DNA of 64,000 nt from Pseudomonas sp. NBRC 111124 (GCF_001320245.1 NZ_BCBA01000107.1:1-64000); one strand, 5' to 3'. Shown: positions 16,843 through 26,140, numbered from the stretch's first letter. Notes: a model not told the origin generated them from the letters alone. Made by a program: numbers and translations.

Positions 16843-17586
16843 TCAACGGCTCAACAAGGCCGGTAACGACGCCATCAGCATGGCCACCCCGGAGGCCGTC
16901 AGCAAACCCAGTACCACGCGGCGAAACGCCAGTTCGCTGATGCCCAGGTATACCCGCGTGCCCAGCAGCGCCGGCAGCGCCATGGCCAGCAGCACCACGC
17001 CGAACGCCGGCAGCATGTCGCGGGTCACCACCCCGGTACCGAGATAGGTGAGCAGGGTCACCAGCAGCATCGACAGGTTGAAGTTCTGAATCACCGCCCG
17101 CTGGGTATCGCGCTCGAAGCCACGCAAGGTACACCACAGTGTAGGCACTGTGCCGGTAAAGCCACCGATCCCGCCCAACGCCCCGCCCACCAGGCCCACC
17201 GCGCCATCGGCCAGGCGGTTGCCCGGCAGCCGTGGCAGGCGTGGCGCCACCAGCATCAGCGGGCACCACAGCACCAGCAGCGTGCCGAACACCGCCTTGA
17301 ACCAGAGCATGTCCAGGTAAGGCAACACCCACACGCCCAGCGGGATGCCGGCCAGGCCACCGAGCACGAACGGCCACAGCAGTGACCAGCTGAAACCGCG
17401 GCGTACGCTGAACACGGCGATGAGCTGCCCGGTCAGGCTGCCAAACACGGTCAGCGACGCCGCCAGCCGCGGTTCCAGGCCCCAGGCCCAGAACGACATG
17501 GCGACCATGCCGAAGGCAAAGCCGGAAAGGCCTTGAACGAAACCGGCGACGATGGCGCCGAGGGCGATGAGGTAGAAGGCATCCAT
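16843..17586 (-). CDS. TSUP (TauE/SafE) family permease
   Basis: The 247-residue integral membrane protein of the sulfite exporter TauE/SafE superfamily has about eight hydrophobic segments. The first half begins ALGAIVAGFVQGLSGFAFGMVAMSF and the family glycine-rich repeat recurs as GGALGGIGGFTGTVP. Members move sulfite, sulfoacetate or other small organic anions out of the cell. The start at 17586 (MDAFYL) opens directly into the first membrane helix; the longer frame adds a hydrophilic stretch without support. It is 79 bp upstream of the two-anchor membrane protein on the same strand. Confidence 0.85.
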   Translation of the reverse strand: MDAFYLIALGAIVAGFVQGLSGFAFGMVAMSFWAWGLEPRLAASLTVFGSLTGQLIAVFSVRRGFSWSLLWPFVLGGLAGIPLGVWVLPYLDMLWFKAVFGTLLVLWCPLMLVAPRLPRLPGNRLADGAVGLVGGALGGIGGFTGTVPTLWCTLRGFERDTQRAVIQNFNLSMLLVTLLTYLGTGVVTRDMLPAFGVVLLAMALPALLGTRVYLGISELAFRRVVLGLLTASGVAMLMASLPALLSR

Positions 17587-17839
17587 GGGGCAATGCAAGC
17601 CTGGTTTGATCGGCGTTCCACCTTGCCAGAACCGGGGGCGAATGTCTGCCATGAGCGCCTGAACCATGAACCTTCGTCACACCCGCTATGCCGCCGCAGC
17701 GCCGAGTTCCAAGGTATGCCGTCAAGGCCCTCCTGCACTTGGCTGCGTGAGGCCGGGGTGCTGGTGATGCCTTCACCCCGCTTGACCGCAGGGCGCCGGC
17801 TGATCGACGATCAGCGCTCCCTCCATCAAGGATGACGGC

Positions 17840-18463
17840 ATGTTACGGATACTCGGCAGAGCCTCTTCGATCAACGTGCGCAAGGTGCTGTGGGCCTGCG
17901 CCGAATTCAACATCCCTTTCGCCCGCGAGGATTGGGGCAGCGGTTTTCAGCCCACTGGCGCGCCCGAGTTCCTCGCGCTCAACCCCAACGCCATGGTCCC
18001 GGTGATCCAGGACGGCGACTTCACGCTGTGGGAATCCAACAGCATCATCCGCTACCTGGCAAACCGTTACGGCGATGCGGTCCTTTACCCCACCGAAGCG
18101 CAGGCACGGGCCCGTGTCGATCAGTGGATAGACTGGCAGGCCTCGGACCTGAACCGCGCCTGGAGCTACCCGTTCATGTCACTGGTGCGCCAGTCGCCCG
18201 CGCACCAGGATGCCAAGGCCTTGGCCGCCGGCTGTGCCGAATGGGCCCGATACATGGGCATCCTCGAACAGCAGCTGGCCAACACTGGCGCCTTCGTTGC
18301 CGGCGAGCACTTCACCCTGGCCGACATCCCCATCGGCCTGTCGGTGCAGCGCTGGTTTTCCACGCCGCTGGCACACCCTGAACTGCCCGCCGTGAGTGCC
18401 TATTACAAGCGCCTCAGTCAGCGCCCTGGCTACCTCGCCCACGGGCGCAACGGCCTGCCTTGA
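17840..18463 (+). CDS. Glutathione S-transferase family protein
   Basis: The 207-residue cytosolic GST has a thioredoxin-like N-domain (residues 1-80) with the glutathione-binding NPNAMVPVIQD cis-Pro region and the WESNSIIRYLA Glu-Ser motif that grips the gamma-glutamyl group. A helical C-domain follows, with FTLADIPIGL as the conserved folding motif. Ser9/Ser10 in GRASSINVRK would supply the activating hydroxyl; there is no Cys10 as in beta-class enzymes. The ribosome site is AAGGA. Its substrate is unknown. It is convergent with the first TonB receptor. Confidence 0.88.
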   Translation: MLRILGRASSINVRKVLWACAEFNIPFAREDWGSGFQPTGAPEFLALNPNAMVPVIQDGDFTLWESNSIIRYLANRYGDAVLYPTEAQARARVDQWIDWQASDLNRAWSYPFMSLVRQSPAHQDAKALAAGCAEWARYMGILEQQLANTGAFVAGEHFTLADIPIGLSVQRWFSTPLAHPELPAVSAYYKRLSQRPGYLAHGRNGLP

Positions 18464-18466
18464 GCA

Positions 18467-18481
18467 GCCCGCTCCCACAGG
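18467..18481. repeat. REP half-arm fragment
   Basis: The 15-bp stretch GCCCGCTCCCACAGG matches the distal end of the P. putida-type REP arm seen at 4133-4163. It fills the 18-bp gap between the convergent GST and TonB-receptor genes and is probably a degenerate REP remnant. Confidence 0.4.
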
Positions 18482-20869
18482 TCAGAACCCGAGGGTAGCG
18501 GATAGCAGGTAAGTGCGCGGCGTGGAGAGGGTGAGCCCTGGCTCGCTGTCATCCGACGCTCCCGCCGATGCCCAGTAGCGCTCGTCCATCACGTTCTCGA
18601 CACTGGCGCGCAAGGTAACCTCGGTGGTGTCGACCTGGAAGGCATAGCGCGCGCCTAGGTCGAAACGCTCCCAGCCATCGATCTGCTTGCTGTTGTCCTG
18701 ATCCAGGTACTGCGAGCTGGAATGAATACCCCGCGCCGTCAGCGTCAGCCCGCTCACCCCGGGCACATCCCATTCCGCGCCGAGATTGACGTTGTATTCG
18801 GGTGTCGCCGGGGCGCGGTTGCCGTCGAAGGTGCCATTCACGGTGTCAGTCAGTTCGCTGTCGATGTACATCACTCCGCCCAGTACCCGCACGCCGTCGA
18901 GTGGCTCGCCGAACACGCTGAGTTCAATGCCACGATTGTCGCGTTTGCCATTGAGGCCGAACACCCGTGAAGTGGCGTTGGTCTCGTAGGCCGGTTGGCG
19001 GATGCGGAAGGCGCTGGCGGTGACCGCGACGCGACCGAAGTCGTACTTGGCGCCGACCTCGACCTGACGGCTGGTGAACGGTGGGAAGATCTGGTCTTCG
19101 TTGATCGAGGTCGACGGCGCGATCTTGCCTTGGCTCAGGCCTTCCATATAGTTGGCGTACAGCGACAGCTGGTCGGTGACCTTGAGCAGCACACCGCCCG
19201 AGGGCGAGACCTTTTCCTCGTCATAGGCGGTGTCACCCTTCACGCCATCGCTCCAGTCATCGACCTGGACCCGTTGCCAGCGGGCGCCGAGGGTCAGCAG
19301 CAGGCGATCGTCGAAAAAGCCCAGGGTGTCGGCAAGGGCGACGCCGGAAAAGCGGTTCTCGGTGTACACCTCGGCGTCGGTGCGGGTCGGCGTGCTGGGC
19401 GTTGGCGTGGCGACAGGGTTGTACAGGTTGCTTGGCGCCGATGCATAGCGCGCGCCGCCGTTGGTGAAGTCCATGTAGAAGTAGCTGGCGGCGAGGTTGA
19501 GTTCGTGGCTGACGGGACCGGTGTGGAACCAGCTGCGCAGCCCGGCCATGGCGGTGCGCACCGACTCGTCGCGGGTGAAGTCGCGCGGCTGTACGGTGAA
19601 GTCACCGGCGTCGTTGATGATCGACACGTTGTGGCGAAGGAAGTCATGGTTGCTCTTGCGCGCGCCGACCGCGCCATAGGCCATGAGCGAATCGCTGATG
19701 TCGTACTCGGCATTCAGCGCGCCGAAGGTGTCTTCGGTACGCGCTTTGCTCCAGGCCTGGGCATAGTTGTGGCGCACGTGGTTGGCACTCGGCACCTGGG
19801 CATTGGCGCCGACCAGTACGCGCTCCTGCGGGGCGTCGGTGTCGCGCTCGGTGTGGCCGAAGTCGGCCGACAGGCGCAGGCGCTCGCCACGAAAGTCCAG
19901 GCCGAGCACGGCCATTTCGCGGTCGACGCTCTGGTGGTCCCATTCGGTGTCGCCGGATTGCTTCACGCCATTGAAACGCAGGCCGAATTGCTCGCCTTCG
20001 CCGAAGCGGCGGCCGACATCCACTGCGCCACCGGCCTGGCTGCCCGAGGCGTAGCTGCCGGTGAACTCGGTGATCGGCTTGTCGCCGGCGCGCTTGGGCA
20101 CCACGTTGATGCCGCCGCCGACACTGCCCCGCGGCGAGATGCCGTTGATCAGCTGGCTGGGGCCCTTGATGATATCGACACGGTCGGCCATTTCCATGTC
20201 GATGGAATAGGTCGGCAAGATGCCGTACAGGCCGTTGTAAGACACATCGCTGTTGAACAGGCTAAAGCCGCGAATGGTGAACTGCTCGAAACGCCCGCCT
20301 GCCGGGTTGGTGGCACGCACCGACGGGTCGCTGGCCACCAGGTCGCCCAGAGTGCGGGCCTGCTGGTTTTTCACCAGGTCGCTGGTATAGGTAGTGATGC
20401 TGAACGGTGTTTCCATGAAGTCCCGCGAGCCGAGCAGGCCTTGCGAGCCCTTGCGCGCGACCTGGCCGCCAGCATAAGGCTGGCCGTCGCTGGGCGCAGC
20501 CTGGCCGCCGACGATGGTGGTGGGGGCGATCTCCAGGGCATCGGCGCCCTGGGGTGCGGGCACCAGGGTGAAGGCGCCCTCGCCCACCGGCTGCAAACGC
20601 AGGCCGCTGCCGCGCAGCAGTTGCAGGAAGCCTTCGTCGACGCTGTAGCTGCCGGACAGGCCGCCGCTCTGGCGGCCACTGACCAGCCCAGGGTCGAGCG
20701 ACAGGCTGATGCCGGCTTGGTCGGCGAAGCGGGTCAGCGCGGCGCCCAGGTTGCCGGCAGGCACTTGGTAGCTGCGGCGGGCGGGCTCGTCGGCCCAGGC
20801 AGGCACGTTCAGCAACAGGCTCATGGCGAACCCCAGCGGAATGAGGCGGTATGGCGTTACGGCTGGCAT
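18482..20869 (-). CDS. TonB-dependent siderophore receptor with signalling domain (FecA/FpvA type)
   Basis: This 795-residue outer-membrane receptor has a signal peptide (cleavage after AWA, residue 26), an STN signalling domain (about residues 34-105) ending in the FTLVP strand, a TonB-box-like stretch near ALEIAPTTIVGG, a plug domain (about 145-260; FTIRGFSLFNSDVSYNG region and RVDIIKGPSQLINGISPRG), and a beta-barrel ending in the usual C-terminal Phe (LSATLGF). The STN domain is the hallmark of receptors that signal to a FecR partner, and fecR and fecI homologues lie directly upstream on the same strand. The start at 20869 has an AAAGGGAG site. The ligand, probably a ferric siderophore, is not determinable here. 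Confidence 0.93.
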   Translation of the reverse strand: MPAVTPYRLIPLGFAMSLLLNVPAWADEPARRSYQVPAGNLGAALTRFADQAGISLSLDPGLVSGRQSGGLSGSYSVDEGFLQLLRGSGLRLQPVGEGAFTLVPAPQGADALEIAPTTIVGGQAAPSDGQPYAGGQVARKGSQGLLGSRDFMETPFSITTYTSDLVKNQQARTLGDLVASDPSVRATNPAGGRFEQFTIRGFSLFNSDVSYNGLYGILPTYSIDMEMADRVDIIKGPSQLINGISPRGSVGGGINVVPKRAGDKPITEFTGSYASGSQAGGAVDVGRRFGEGEQFGLRFNGVKQSGDTEWDHQSVDREMAVLGLDFRGERLRLSADFGHTERDTDAPQERVLVGANAQVPSANHVRHNYAQAWSKARTEDTFGALNAEYDISDSLMAYGAVGARKSNHDFLRHNVSIINDAGDFTVQPRDFTRDESVRTAMAGLRSWFHTGPVSHELNLAASYFYMDFTNGGARYASAPSNLYNPVATPTPSTPTRTDAEVYTENRFSGVALADTLGFFDDRLLLTLGARWQRVQVDDWSDGVKGDTAYDEEKVSPSGGVLLKVTDQLSLYANYMEGLSQGKIAPSTSINEDQIFPPFTSRQVEVGAKYDFGRVAVTASAFRIRQPAYETNATSRVFGLNGKRDNRGIELSVFGEPLDGVRVLGGVMYIDSELTDTVNGTFDGNRAPATPEYNVNLGAEWDVPGVSGLTLTARGIHSSSQYLDQDNSKQIDGWERFDLGARYAFQVDTTEVTLRASVENVMDERYWASAGASDDSEPGLTLSTPRTYLLSATLGF

Positions 20870-20934
20870 TGAAACAGGCTCCCTTTGCGTTCTCTTACCG
20901 GTAATGACCGGCGAGGGAAAAAAAGGGGACAGCC

Positions 20935-21879
20935 TCAGGCACGATTTTCTCGCGGGGCCAGCGTCACCCAGTAACGGGTGCGGGCATGCACAACCAGGGG
21001 CAGGCTGGCGGCGAGCAGCGCCAGCACTCGGTCGGTGTCGTCGAGGCGAAAGGTGCCGGTGACCCGCAGGCGTTCCAGCTCCGGCGCCCAACGCAGCAGG
21101 CCGGCGCGGTACCTGCGCAGTTCGTGCAGCAGGTCGCCCAAAGGCCGGTCGTCCAGGCGCAACATGCCGTCGCGCCAACCCAGCAGCAGGTCGTCAACGG
21201 CCGAGATCGGCCCCAGGCCGGTTGCCTGCAGGCTGGCCTGGTGGCCGGCCTGCAGGGTGATGGCAGTGCCGCGCAACGGCTGCAAGGTCGCAACCCCGCG
21301 GGAGACCAGCACGCGGCAAGCCTTATCGAACAGGCGCACGCAGACCTCGGCACCGCTGATACCGACCTGGCCAAACGGTACTTGAAGGCTCAGGTTGACT
21401 GCTTCGGGTACGTTGACCGCCACCTCCCCGCGCACGAGCCTGATGCGCCCCGCCTTGAGGTTGATGTTGACGGCACTGTCGGTGTTCAGCTGCAACGTGG
21501 TGCCGTCGCTCAAGGTCAGCTGCCTGCGTTCGCCAACGGCAGTGTGCACATCGGCGGTCCAGGCTTCCAACGGCAACTGACGGCTTAACAACCAGGCCGT
21601 CGGCATCAGTGCGGCGATGCCCAGGGCTTGCTTGAGCAACGCCCGTCGACTAGCTTCCGGGCGGTCAAGGGTGGCCATGGCCAGTTCAGCGGGCAATTGC
21701 GAGAACCGTTGGCGCAGCAGCTGGGCCTTTTGCCAGGCGCTCTCGTGCAGGCCATCGCTGGCGCGCCAGCGCGCCAGGCGCTGGAGGTCGGCCTGGCTCG
21801 CCTCGCCAGACTCGAGCAGTGCCAGCCAGCGGGCGGCGGCGCGCACCACTTCGCGGGCTTCGGCGCAATGCGCGGCCAT
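20935..21879 (-). CDS. FecR-family anti-sigma regulator
   Basis: The 314-residue inner-membrane sigma regulator has an N-terminal DUF4880 helix domain (residues 8-50, with the LARWRASDGLHESAW segment) that binds the sigma factor. A weak membrane segment lies around residues 84-102 (ALGIAALMPTAWLLS), and a periplasmic FecR domain (ERRQLTLSDGTTLQLNTDSAV onward) contacts the receptor's STN domain. Its ATG overlaps the sigma factor stop (TAATG), so the two are translationally coupled. The receptor gene follows 65 bp downstream. Confidence 0.92.
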   Translation of the reverse strand: MAAHCAEAREVVRAAARWLALLESGEASQADLQRLARWRASDGLHESAWQKAQLLRQRFSQLPAELAMATLDRPEASRRALLKQALGIAALMPTAWLLSRQLPLEAWTADVHTAVGERRQLTLSDGTTLQLNTDSAVNINLKAGRIRLVRGEVAVNVPEAVNLSLQVPFGQVGISGAEVCVRLFDKACRVLVSRGVATLQPLRGTAITLQAGHQASLQATGLGPISAVDDLLLGWRDGMLRLDDRPLGDLLHELRRYRAGLLRWAPELERLRVTGTFRLDDTDRVLALLAASLPLVVHARTRYWVTLAPRENRA

Positions 21880-22388
21880 TACAACTCCGCCAACAGACAG
21901 TGCTCGTATGCTTGGGCCATGTAGCGTTTGACCGTGCGCTCGGAAATATTGAGACGCACGGCGATTTCGGCGTAGCCCAGGCCCTCCAGTTGGCTCCAGA
22001 GAAAGGCCCTGCGCACGGGCGCTTTGAGGCCCTCGAGCAACTCATCCAGGGCTTGTAGGGTTTCCAGCAGGATCCAACGCTGCTCGAGGGATGGCAGGCT
22101 CTGTTCGGGCAGTTGTGCCAGCGCGTCGATGTAGGCCTGTTCGAGGTTGCGGCGCTGATGGAAGTTGCTCAGCAGGCGCTTGCCCACGGTCAGCAGGTAA
22201 GCACGCGGTTCGCGAATGTCCGCCAGCGGCTGGGCGCTGGCAAGCACGCGCAGGAAGGTGTCCTGGCTGAGGTCAGCGGCATCCCAGGCGTTGCCCAGGC
22301 GCCGGCGCAGCCAGGCTTCCAGCCAGCCGCGGTGTTCGCGGTAGAGGGTAGGCAGGCTGGGCTCCGGGGGCGGCGCGATGTCGATCAT
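21879..22388 (-). CDS. ECF sigma factor, FecI-like
   Basis: The 169-residue sigma-70 family protein has region 2 (about 15-85; AADLSQDTFLRVLA, then REPRAYLLTVGKRLL) and region 4 (about 115-165; GLGYAEIAVRLNISERTVKRYMAQAYEHC) with a clear helix-turn-helix. FecI-type factors transcribe the cognate TonB receptor when the receptor and FecR signal that ligand is present. It leads a sigma-fecR-receptor set on the minus strand. A perfect 9-bp inverted repeat lies just upstream of its start. Confidence 0.93.
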   Translation of the reverse strand: MIDIAPPPEPSLPTLYREHRGWLEAWLRRRLGNAWDAADLSQDTFLRVLASAQPLADIREPRAYLLTVGKRLLSNFHQRRNLEQAYIDALAQLPEQSLPSLEQRWILLETLQALDELLEGLKAPVRRAFLWSQLEGLGYAEIAVRLNISERTVKRYMAQAYEHCLLAEL

Positions 22389-22403
22389 GGGAGGCTCTGG
22401 AAA

Positions 22404-22434
22404 GGCGTAAATGCGACCGATTCTAATTTACGCC
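22404..22434. promoter_or_regulatory. Inverted repeat upstream of the first ECF sigma gene
   Basis: GGCGTAAAT (22404-22412) and ATTTACGCC (22426-22434) are perfect inverted copies with a 13-nt spacer, 16-46 bp upstream of the sigma factor start. Iron-starvation sigma genes are usually Fur-repressed, but this element does not resemble the classic Fur 19-mer closely. It is a candidate operator of unknown regulator. Confidence 0.45.
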
Positions 22435-22464
22435 AAGGCGTCGAGCCAAGCCATTTGTGTGCGC

Positions 22465-22827
22465 TCAGGCAAACGCGGCCAAACGGGTGAGGATGTGCAG
22501 CACGTGGCCCTTTTCGATCATTGCCGCCCAATGGCCGTCACAGAAGCGTTCACCACGCACGCAGTAGGTCAGCAGGCTCTGCAGTTGGGGCAAGGTGGCC
22601 TGGGCGATGGTGTCGGGGGCGCTGAGCAGGTGGTCGGCGACAGGCCGGTAGTTGATGTCGGTCCAGCAGTCCTTTCCGGCCTCTTCATAAAAGGCACTGA
22701 CCACTGTTTCATAGTCGGGCCAACGGCTGCCTTGCTGGAGGGTGTAAGTCTTGATCGCCACGCCATTGGGGTAGAGCTGGGGTTGGTATGACAGCAGGGC
22801 TTCGATGTCGGCCGGAGAGGGATGCAT
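22465..22827 (-). CDS. DUF6508 family protein
   Basis: This 120-residue soluble protein shows the DUF6508 pattern: a YPNGVAIKTYTLQQG segment in the first third and a conserved LPQLQSLLTYCVRGERFCDGHW block (readable in parts as QSLLTYCVRGERF and CDGHWAAMIE). There is no signal peptide. The start at 22827 has an AAGGA ribosome site, and longer frames lack one. Family function is unknown. It lies between the ECF sigma promoter region and the MFS gene, on the same strand as both, but a hairpin terminator separates it from the MFS gene. Confidence 0.75.
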   Translation of the reverse strand: MHPSPADIEALLSYQPQLYPNGVAIKTYTLQQGSRWPDYETVVSAFYEEAGKDCWTDINYRPVADHLLSAPDTIAQATLPQLQSLLTYCVRGERFCDGHWAAMIEKGHVLHILTRLAAFA

Positions 22828-22868
22828 GGTGATTTCCTTATCGCGGGGCTGGGCAAGTCTACAGAAAC

Positions 22869-22885
22869 GGGCTGCCTTGCAGCCC
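22869..22885 (-). terminator. Hairpin terminator after the AraJ-like MFS gene
   Basis: GGGCTGC (22869-22875) pairs perfectly with GCAGCCC (22879-22885) across a 3-nt loop. On the minus strand it follows the MFS stop by 8 bp and is followed by GTTTCTG, a modest T-rich tail. Confidence 0.6.
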
Positions 22886-22893
22886 ACTGTCAG

Positions 22894-24063
22894 TTATACC
22901 GCCGTGTGCTGCACCGGCACCACTGGCCGCGCCCGCCAGGCGATGGTCAGCACCAGCCCCAGCACCGCCATCCCTGCCCCGGCATACGACACCGCCGGAT
23001 ACCCCAGCCCCGCATTGATCACCGCCCCCCCCAACGCCGCACCGATCGCGTTGCCCAGGTTGAACGCACCGATGTTCACCGCCGACGCCAGGTTTGGCGC
23101 GTCCTTGGCGGCTTCCATCACGCGCATCTGCAGCGGCGGTACCAGGGCGAAGCTGGCGATACCCCACACCAGAATCGCCACCGCGGTCGGCAGCGACCAG
23201 CCCAACGTGGCCGGGAACAACAGCAGCACGGCAATCAGTACCGCCAGCGACACCATCAAGGTCCGCTCGATCGAGCGGTCCGCCGCCTTGCCACCCCACA
23301 TGTTACCCAAGGTCAAACCGATGCCGAACAGCACCAGCATGGCCGTGATGAAGGTCGTCGACGCCTGTGCCTGGGCGTGCAGGATCGGCGCAATGTAGGT
23401 GAACACGGTGAACATCGCGCTGGAGCCGACCACGGTCAGCGTCAACGCCGCCAGCACTGGCCCACGCCCCAGCACGCGAATCTCGGCCATCAACCCGGCG
23501 CTTTTCGGCAGCGGCATATCAGGCAGCGCGAACCACAGCGAAGCCATCGCCACCAGGCCCAGGCCGGCGATGCCCCAGAACGCCGTGCGCCAGCCAAGCA
23601 GCTCACCGAACCAGGTGGCCAGCGGCACTCCGCCAATGGTGGCCAAGGTGAGGCCCATGAACATGGCGGCCACCGCCCCTGCCCGCTTCTCGGGCGGTAC
23701 CACGCTGGCCGCCACCACCGAGCCGACGCCAAAGAACGCGCCATGGTTCAGCGAGGTCACCACCCGTGCAATGAGCAGGCTCTGATAATCGGTGGCCAGG
23801 GCCGACAACAAGTTGCCCAGGGTAAAGATGGCCATCAGCCCGATCAGCAGGTAACGCCGCGGGACTCTGCCGGTGGCCAGGGTCATCAGTGGGGCACCGA
23901 TCAGCACGCCTAGCGCGTAGGCACTGACCAGCAGGCCTGCCGCCGGGATCGACACGCCGAGGTCGGCGGCGATACCGGGCAGCATGCCCATGGGGGCGAA
24001 CTCGGTGACACCGATGCCGAAGGCGCCGATGGCGAGTGCCACGAGAGGGGGATTGATACGCAT
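22894..24063 (-). CDS. MFS efflux transporter (AraJ/YdhP-like)
   Basis: This 389-residue protein with about 12 membrane helices belongs to the drug/sugar efflux (DHA1) branch of the major facilitator superfamily. The first helix reads ALAIGAFGIGVTEFAPMGMLP, the motif of AraJ/YdhP/NepI-type exporters, and motif A-like ATGRVPRRYLLIG follows helix 2-3. It is divergent from a LysR gene across 94 bp, the classical layout for a LysR-controlled exporter. The start at 24063 has AAGGAG. Confidence 0.88.
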   Translation of the reverse strand: MRINPPLVALAIGAFGIGVTEFAPMGMLPGIAADLGVSIPAAGLLVSAYALGVLIGAPLMTLATGRVPRRYLLIGLMAIFTLGNLLSALATDYQSLLIARVVTSLNHGAFFGVGSVVAASVVPPEKRAGAVAAMFMGLTLATIGGVPLATWFGELLGWRTAFWGIAGLGLVAMASLWFALPDMPLPKSAGLMAEIRVLGRGPVLAALTLTVVGSSAMFTVFTYIAPILHAQAQASTTFITAMLVLFGIGLTLGNMWGGKAADRSIERTLMVSLAVLIAVLLLFPATLGWSLPTAVAILVWGIASFALVPPLQMRVMEAAKDAPNLASAVNIGAFNLGNAIGAALGGAVINAGLGYPAVSYAGAGMAVLGLVLTIAWRARPVVPVQHTAV

Positions 24064-24157
24064 ACAAGGCTCCTTATCTATGACGAGAATGCTACGATCA
24101 AGCTTTCAAACCCACTAGACCGGTTTTACGGCAACCACCTTTGCGCTGGAGGCACAG

Positions 24158-25069
24158 ATGGACTACAACGGGCGATCCGGGGAAATGGAGGTGTTTGCCA
24201 GGGTGGTGGATGCCGGCAGCCTGTCTGCCGCTGCGCGCGAACTGGGCCTGACGCCCTCGGCGGTGAGCCGCATCATCGCCCGCGCCGAACAGCGCCTGGG
24301 CACACGCCTGTTGCTGCGCACCACCCGTGCAATCAACCTCACCACCGAGGGCGAGGCTTACCTGCGCGGGGCGCGGCGCATCTTGGCCGACATGCTGGAA
24401 GTGGAAGAGGCGATCACCGATCAGGGCGTACCGCGCGGTCGGTTGCGGGTCAGTGCAGCGCTCGGGCATGGGCGGTTGACGGTGGTGCCGTTGCTAACGG
24501 CGTTCAGCGCGCGGTATCCGCAGGTGCTGGTCGACCTGACGCTGAGCGACGAAATCGCCGATATCCATGGTGGCCAGGCCGATGTGGCGCTGCGCTTTGG
24601 CCTGTTGCCGGACAGCTCGCTGAGCGCGCGCTGCATCGGCCATACCGGCCAGGTGGTGGTGGCCTCGCCCGAATACCTTGCACGCTGTGGTACGCCGCAG
24701 GTGCCGGAGGATCTGGCGCAGCACAACTGCCTGCGCTTCAACTTCCGGCGGGCAGCACCGGACTGGCCGTTTCGCCGGGCGGGGGAGGATTTTTCACTCA
24801 AGGTAACGGGGAATATCGAGTGCAGCAGTGGAGAGGCACTGGCGCAACTGGCCAGGCTGGGGGCGGGAATTGCACGGATAGGGACCTTTACCGTGGCCGA
24901 TGAGCTGAAAAACGGGCAGCTGGTGGCGCTGCTGGAGGACTACAACCCGGGCGACCGCGAGCCGCTGCATGCGGTGTTCGTCGGCGGGCCGGCCATGCCG
25001 GCGCGGGTGCGGGTGTTTGTGGATTTTCTGGTGGAGCATCACCAAGGCTGGCCAGTGACTTCAGCCTGA
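24158..25069 (+). CDS. LysR-family regulator (divergent to MFS exporter)
   Basis: The 303-residue LysR protein has an N-terminal helix-turn-helix, ELGLTPSAVSRIIARAEQRLG, within residues 1-65, and a LysR substrate-binding domain after it. The wider pattern (MDYNGRSGEMEVFARVVDAGS) is of the large CrgA/DsdC-like LysR group. Genes of this group commonly repress and de-repress the adjacent exporter. Its start at 24158 follows GGAGG. The 94-bp gap to the exporter holds AAACC and GGTTT half-sites that could form an operator. Confidence 0.88.
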   Translation: MDYNGRSGEMEVFARVVDAGSLSAAARELGLTPSAVSRIIARAEQRLGTRLLLRTTRAINLTTEGEAYLRGARRILADMLEVEEAITDQGVPRGRLRVSAALGHGRLTVVPLLTAFSARYPQVLVDLTLSDEIADIHGGQADVALRFGLLPDSSLSARCIGHTGQVVVASPEYLARCGTPQVPEDLAQHNCLRFNFRRAAPDWPFRRAGEDFSLKVTGNIECSSGEALAQLARLGAGIARIGTFTVADELKNGQLVALLEDYNPGDREPLHAVFVGGPAMPARVRVFVDFLVEHHQGWPVTSA

Positions 25070-25125
25070 CACCGCCGCTCAGAACGCGCGTTATGCTTAG
25101 GGGCAACTCACCTTCAGGACCGAAC

Positions 25126-26106
25126 ATGATGCGCATTGCCATTCCCGATGACTACCAGAATGTAATCCGCTCACTCGACTGCTTCAAGCGCCTGGCCGGG
25201 CACGATGTGAGCGTGTTCCACGACAAGCAACCCGCCTCGCTGGACGAACTGGCCGCGCGCTTCGCCATGGCCGACGCTCTGGTTCTCACCCGTGAGCGCA
25301 CGCGCATCGATGCCGCCCTGCTCGACCGGCTGCCCAACCTCAAGCTGATCAGCCAGACCGGCAAGGTCGCCGGCCATCTGGACCTTGAAGCCTGCACGGC
25401 GCGTGGCATCGTGGTCACCGAGGGCCGCGGCTCACCAGTGGCACCGGCGGAGCTTGCCTGGACGCTGATGCTCAACGCCCGACGCCAGCTGGTGCCGGCG
25501 ATCGAAGCGTTCAAGCAAGGCCAGTGGCAGGTCAACCTGGGCCAGGCAGTGGCTGGCCAGCTGCTGGGGATCTGGGGCTACGGCAAGATTGGCCAGCGCC
25601 TAGCGCGTTATGCCCAGGCGTTCGACATGCCCGTGCTGGTGTGGGGCAGCGAAGACAGTCGGGCGGCGGCCGAAGCGGACGGGCACCGGGCCGCAACATC
25701 GCGCGAAGCATTTTTTGCCGAGGCAGATATCGTCAGCCTGAACCTGCGGCTGTCAGAAACAACGCGCCATCGCGTAACCTTGAACGACCTGTCGCGGATG
25801 AAACCTGATGCCTTGCTGGTGAACGTCAGCCGCGCCGAGCTGATTGCCCCCGAGGCCCTGCTGCAGGCGCTCGACGCCGGCAGGCCGGGCTTCGCTGCGG
25901 TGGATGTGTTCGAACAGGAGCCGATACTCGAACCGAACCACCCCCTGCTCACTCACCCACGGATTCTGAGCACGCCGCACCTTGGCTATGTGGAAAAGAA
26001 CGGCTACGAGCTGTACTTCGGCGATGCTTTCGACAATGTGCTGGCATTTTCCGAAGGTGCGCCGAAAAACGTCGCCAACCCGCTAGCCTTGAAAGTAACC
26101 CGCTGA
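25126..26106 (+). CDS. D-2-hydroxyacid dehydrogenase family protein
   Basis: This 326-residue NAD(P)-dependent enzyme is of the D-isomer 2-hydroxyacid dehydrogenase family (phosphoglycerate dehydrogenase / glyoxylate reductase group). The nucleotide motif is GYGKIG at 151-156. The catalytic triad is in place: Arg236 (NVSRAELI), Glu265 (EQEP) and His285 (STPHLGY). It lacks the C-terminal ACT domain of SerA. The start at 25126 (tandem ATG codons) has AGGA. It stands alone between a LysR gene and an ECF sigma gene, so its natural substrate is open. Confidence 0.87.
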   Translation: MMRIAIPDDYQNVIRSLDCFKRLAGHDVSVFHDKQPASLDELAARFAMADALVLTRERTRIDAALLDRLPNLKLISQTGKVAGHLDLEACTARGIVVTEGRGSPVAPAELAWTLMLNARRQLVPAIEAFKQGQWQVNLGQAVAGQLLGIWGYGKIGQRLARYAQAFDMPVLVWGSEDSRAAAEADGHRAATSREAFFAEADIVSLNLRLSETTRHRVTLNDLSRMKPDALLVNVSRAELIAPEALLQALDAGRPGFAAVDVFEQEPILEPNHPLLTHPRILSTPHLGYVEKNGYELYFGDAFDNVLAFSEGAPKNVANPLALKVTR

Positions 26107-26140
26107 GAGCACTTGCAATTGCCGGCCTGCGCCGCAACAA

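Noticed and set aside
18995..20872. A 625-residue plus-strand frame opposite the first TonB receptor
   Set aside because: It overlaps a complete receptor with signal, STN, plug and barrel, and has no recognisable protein motif of its own.
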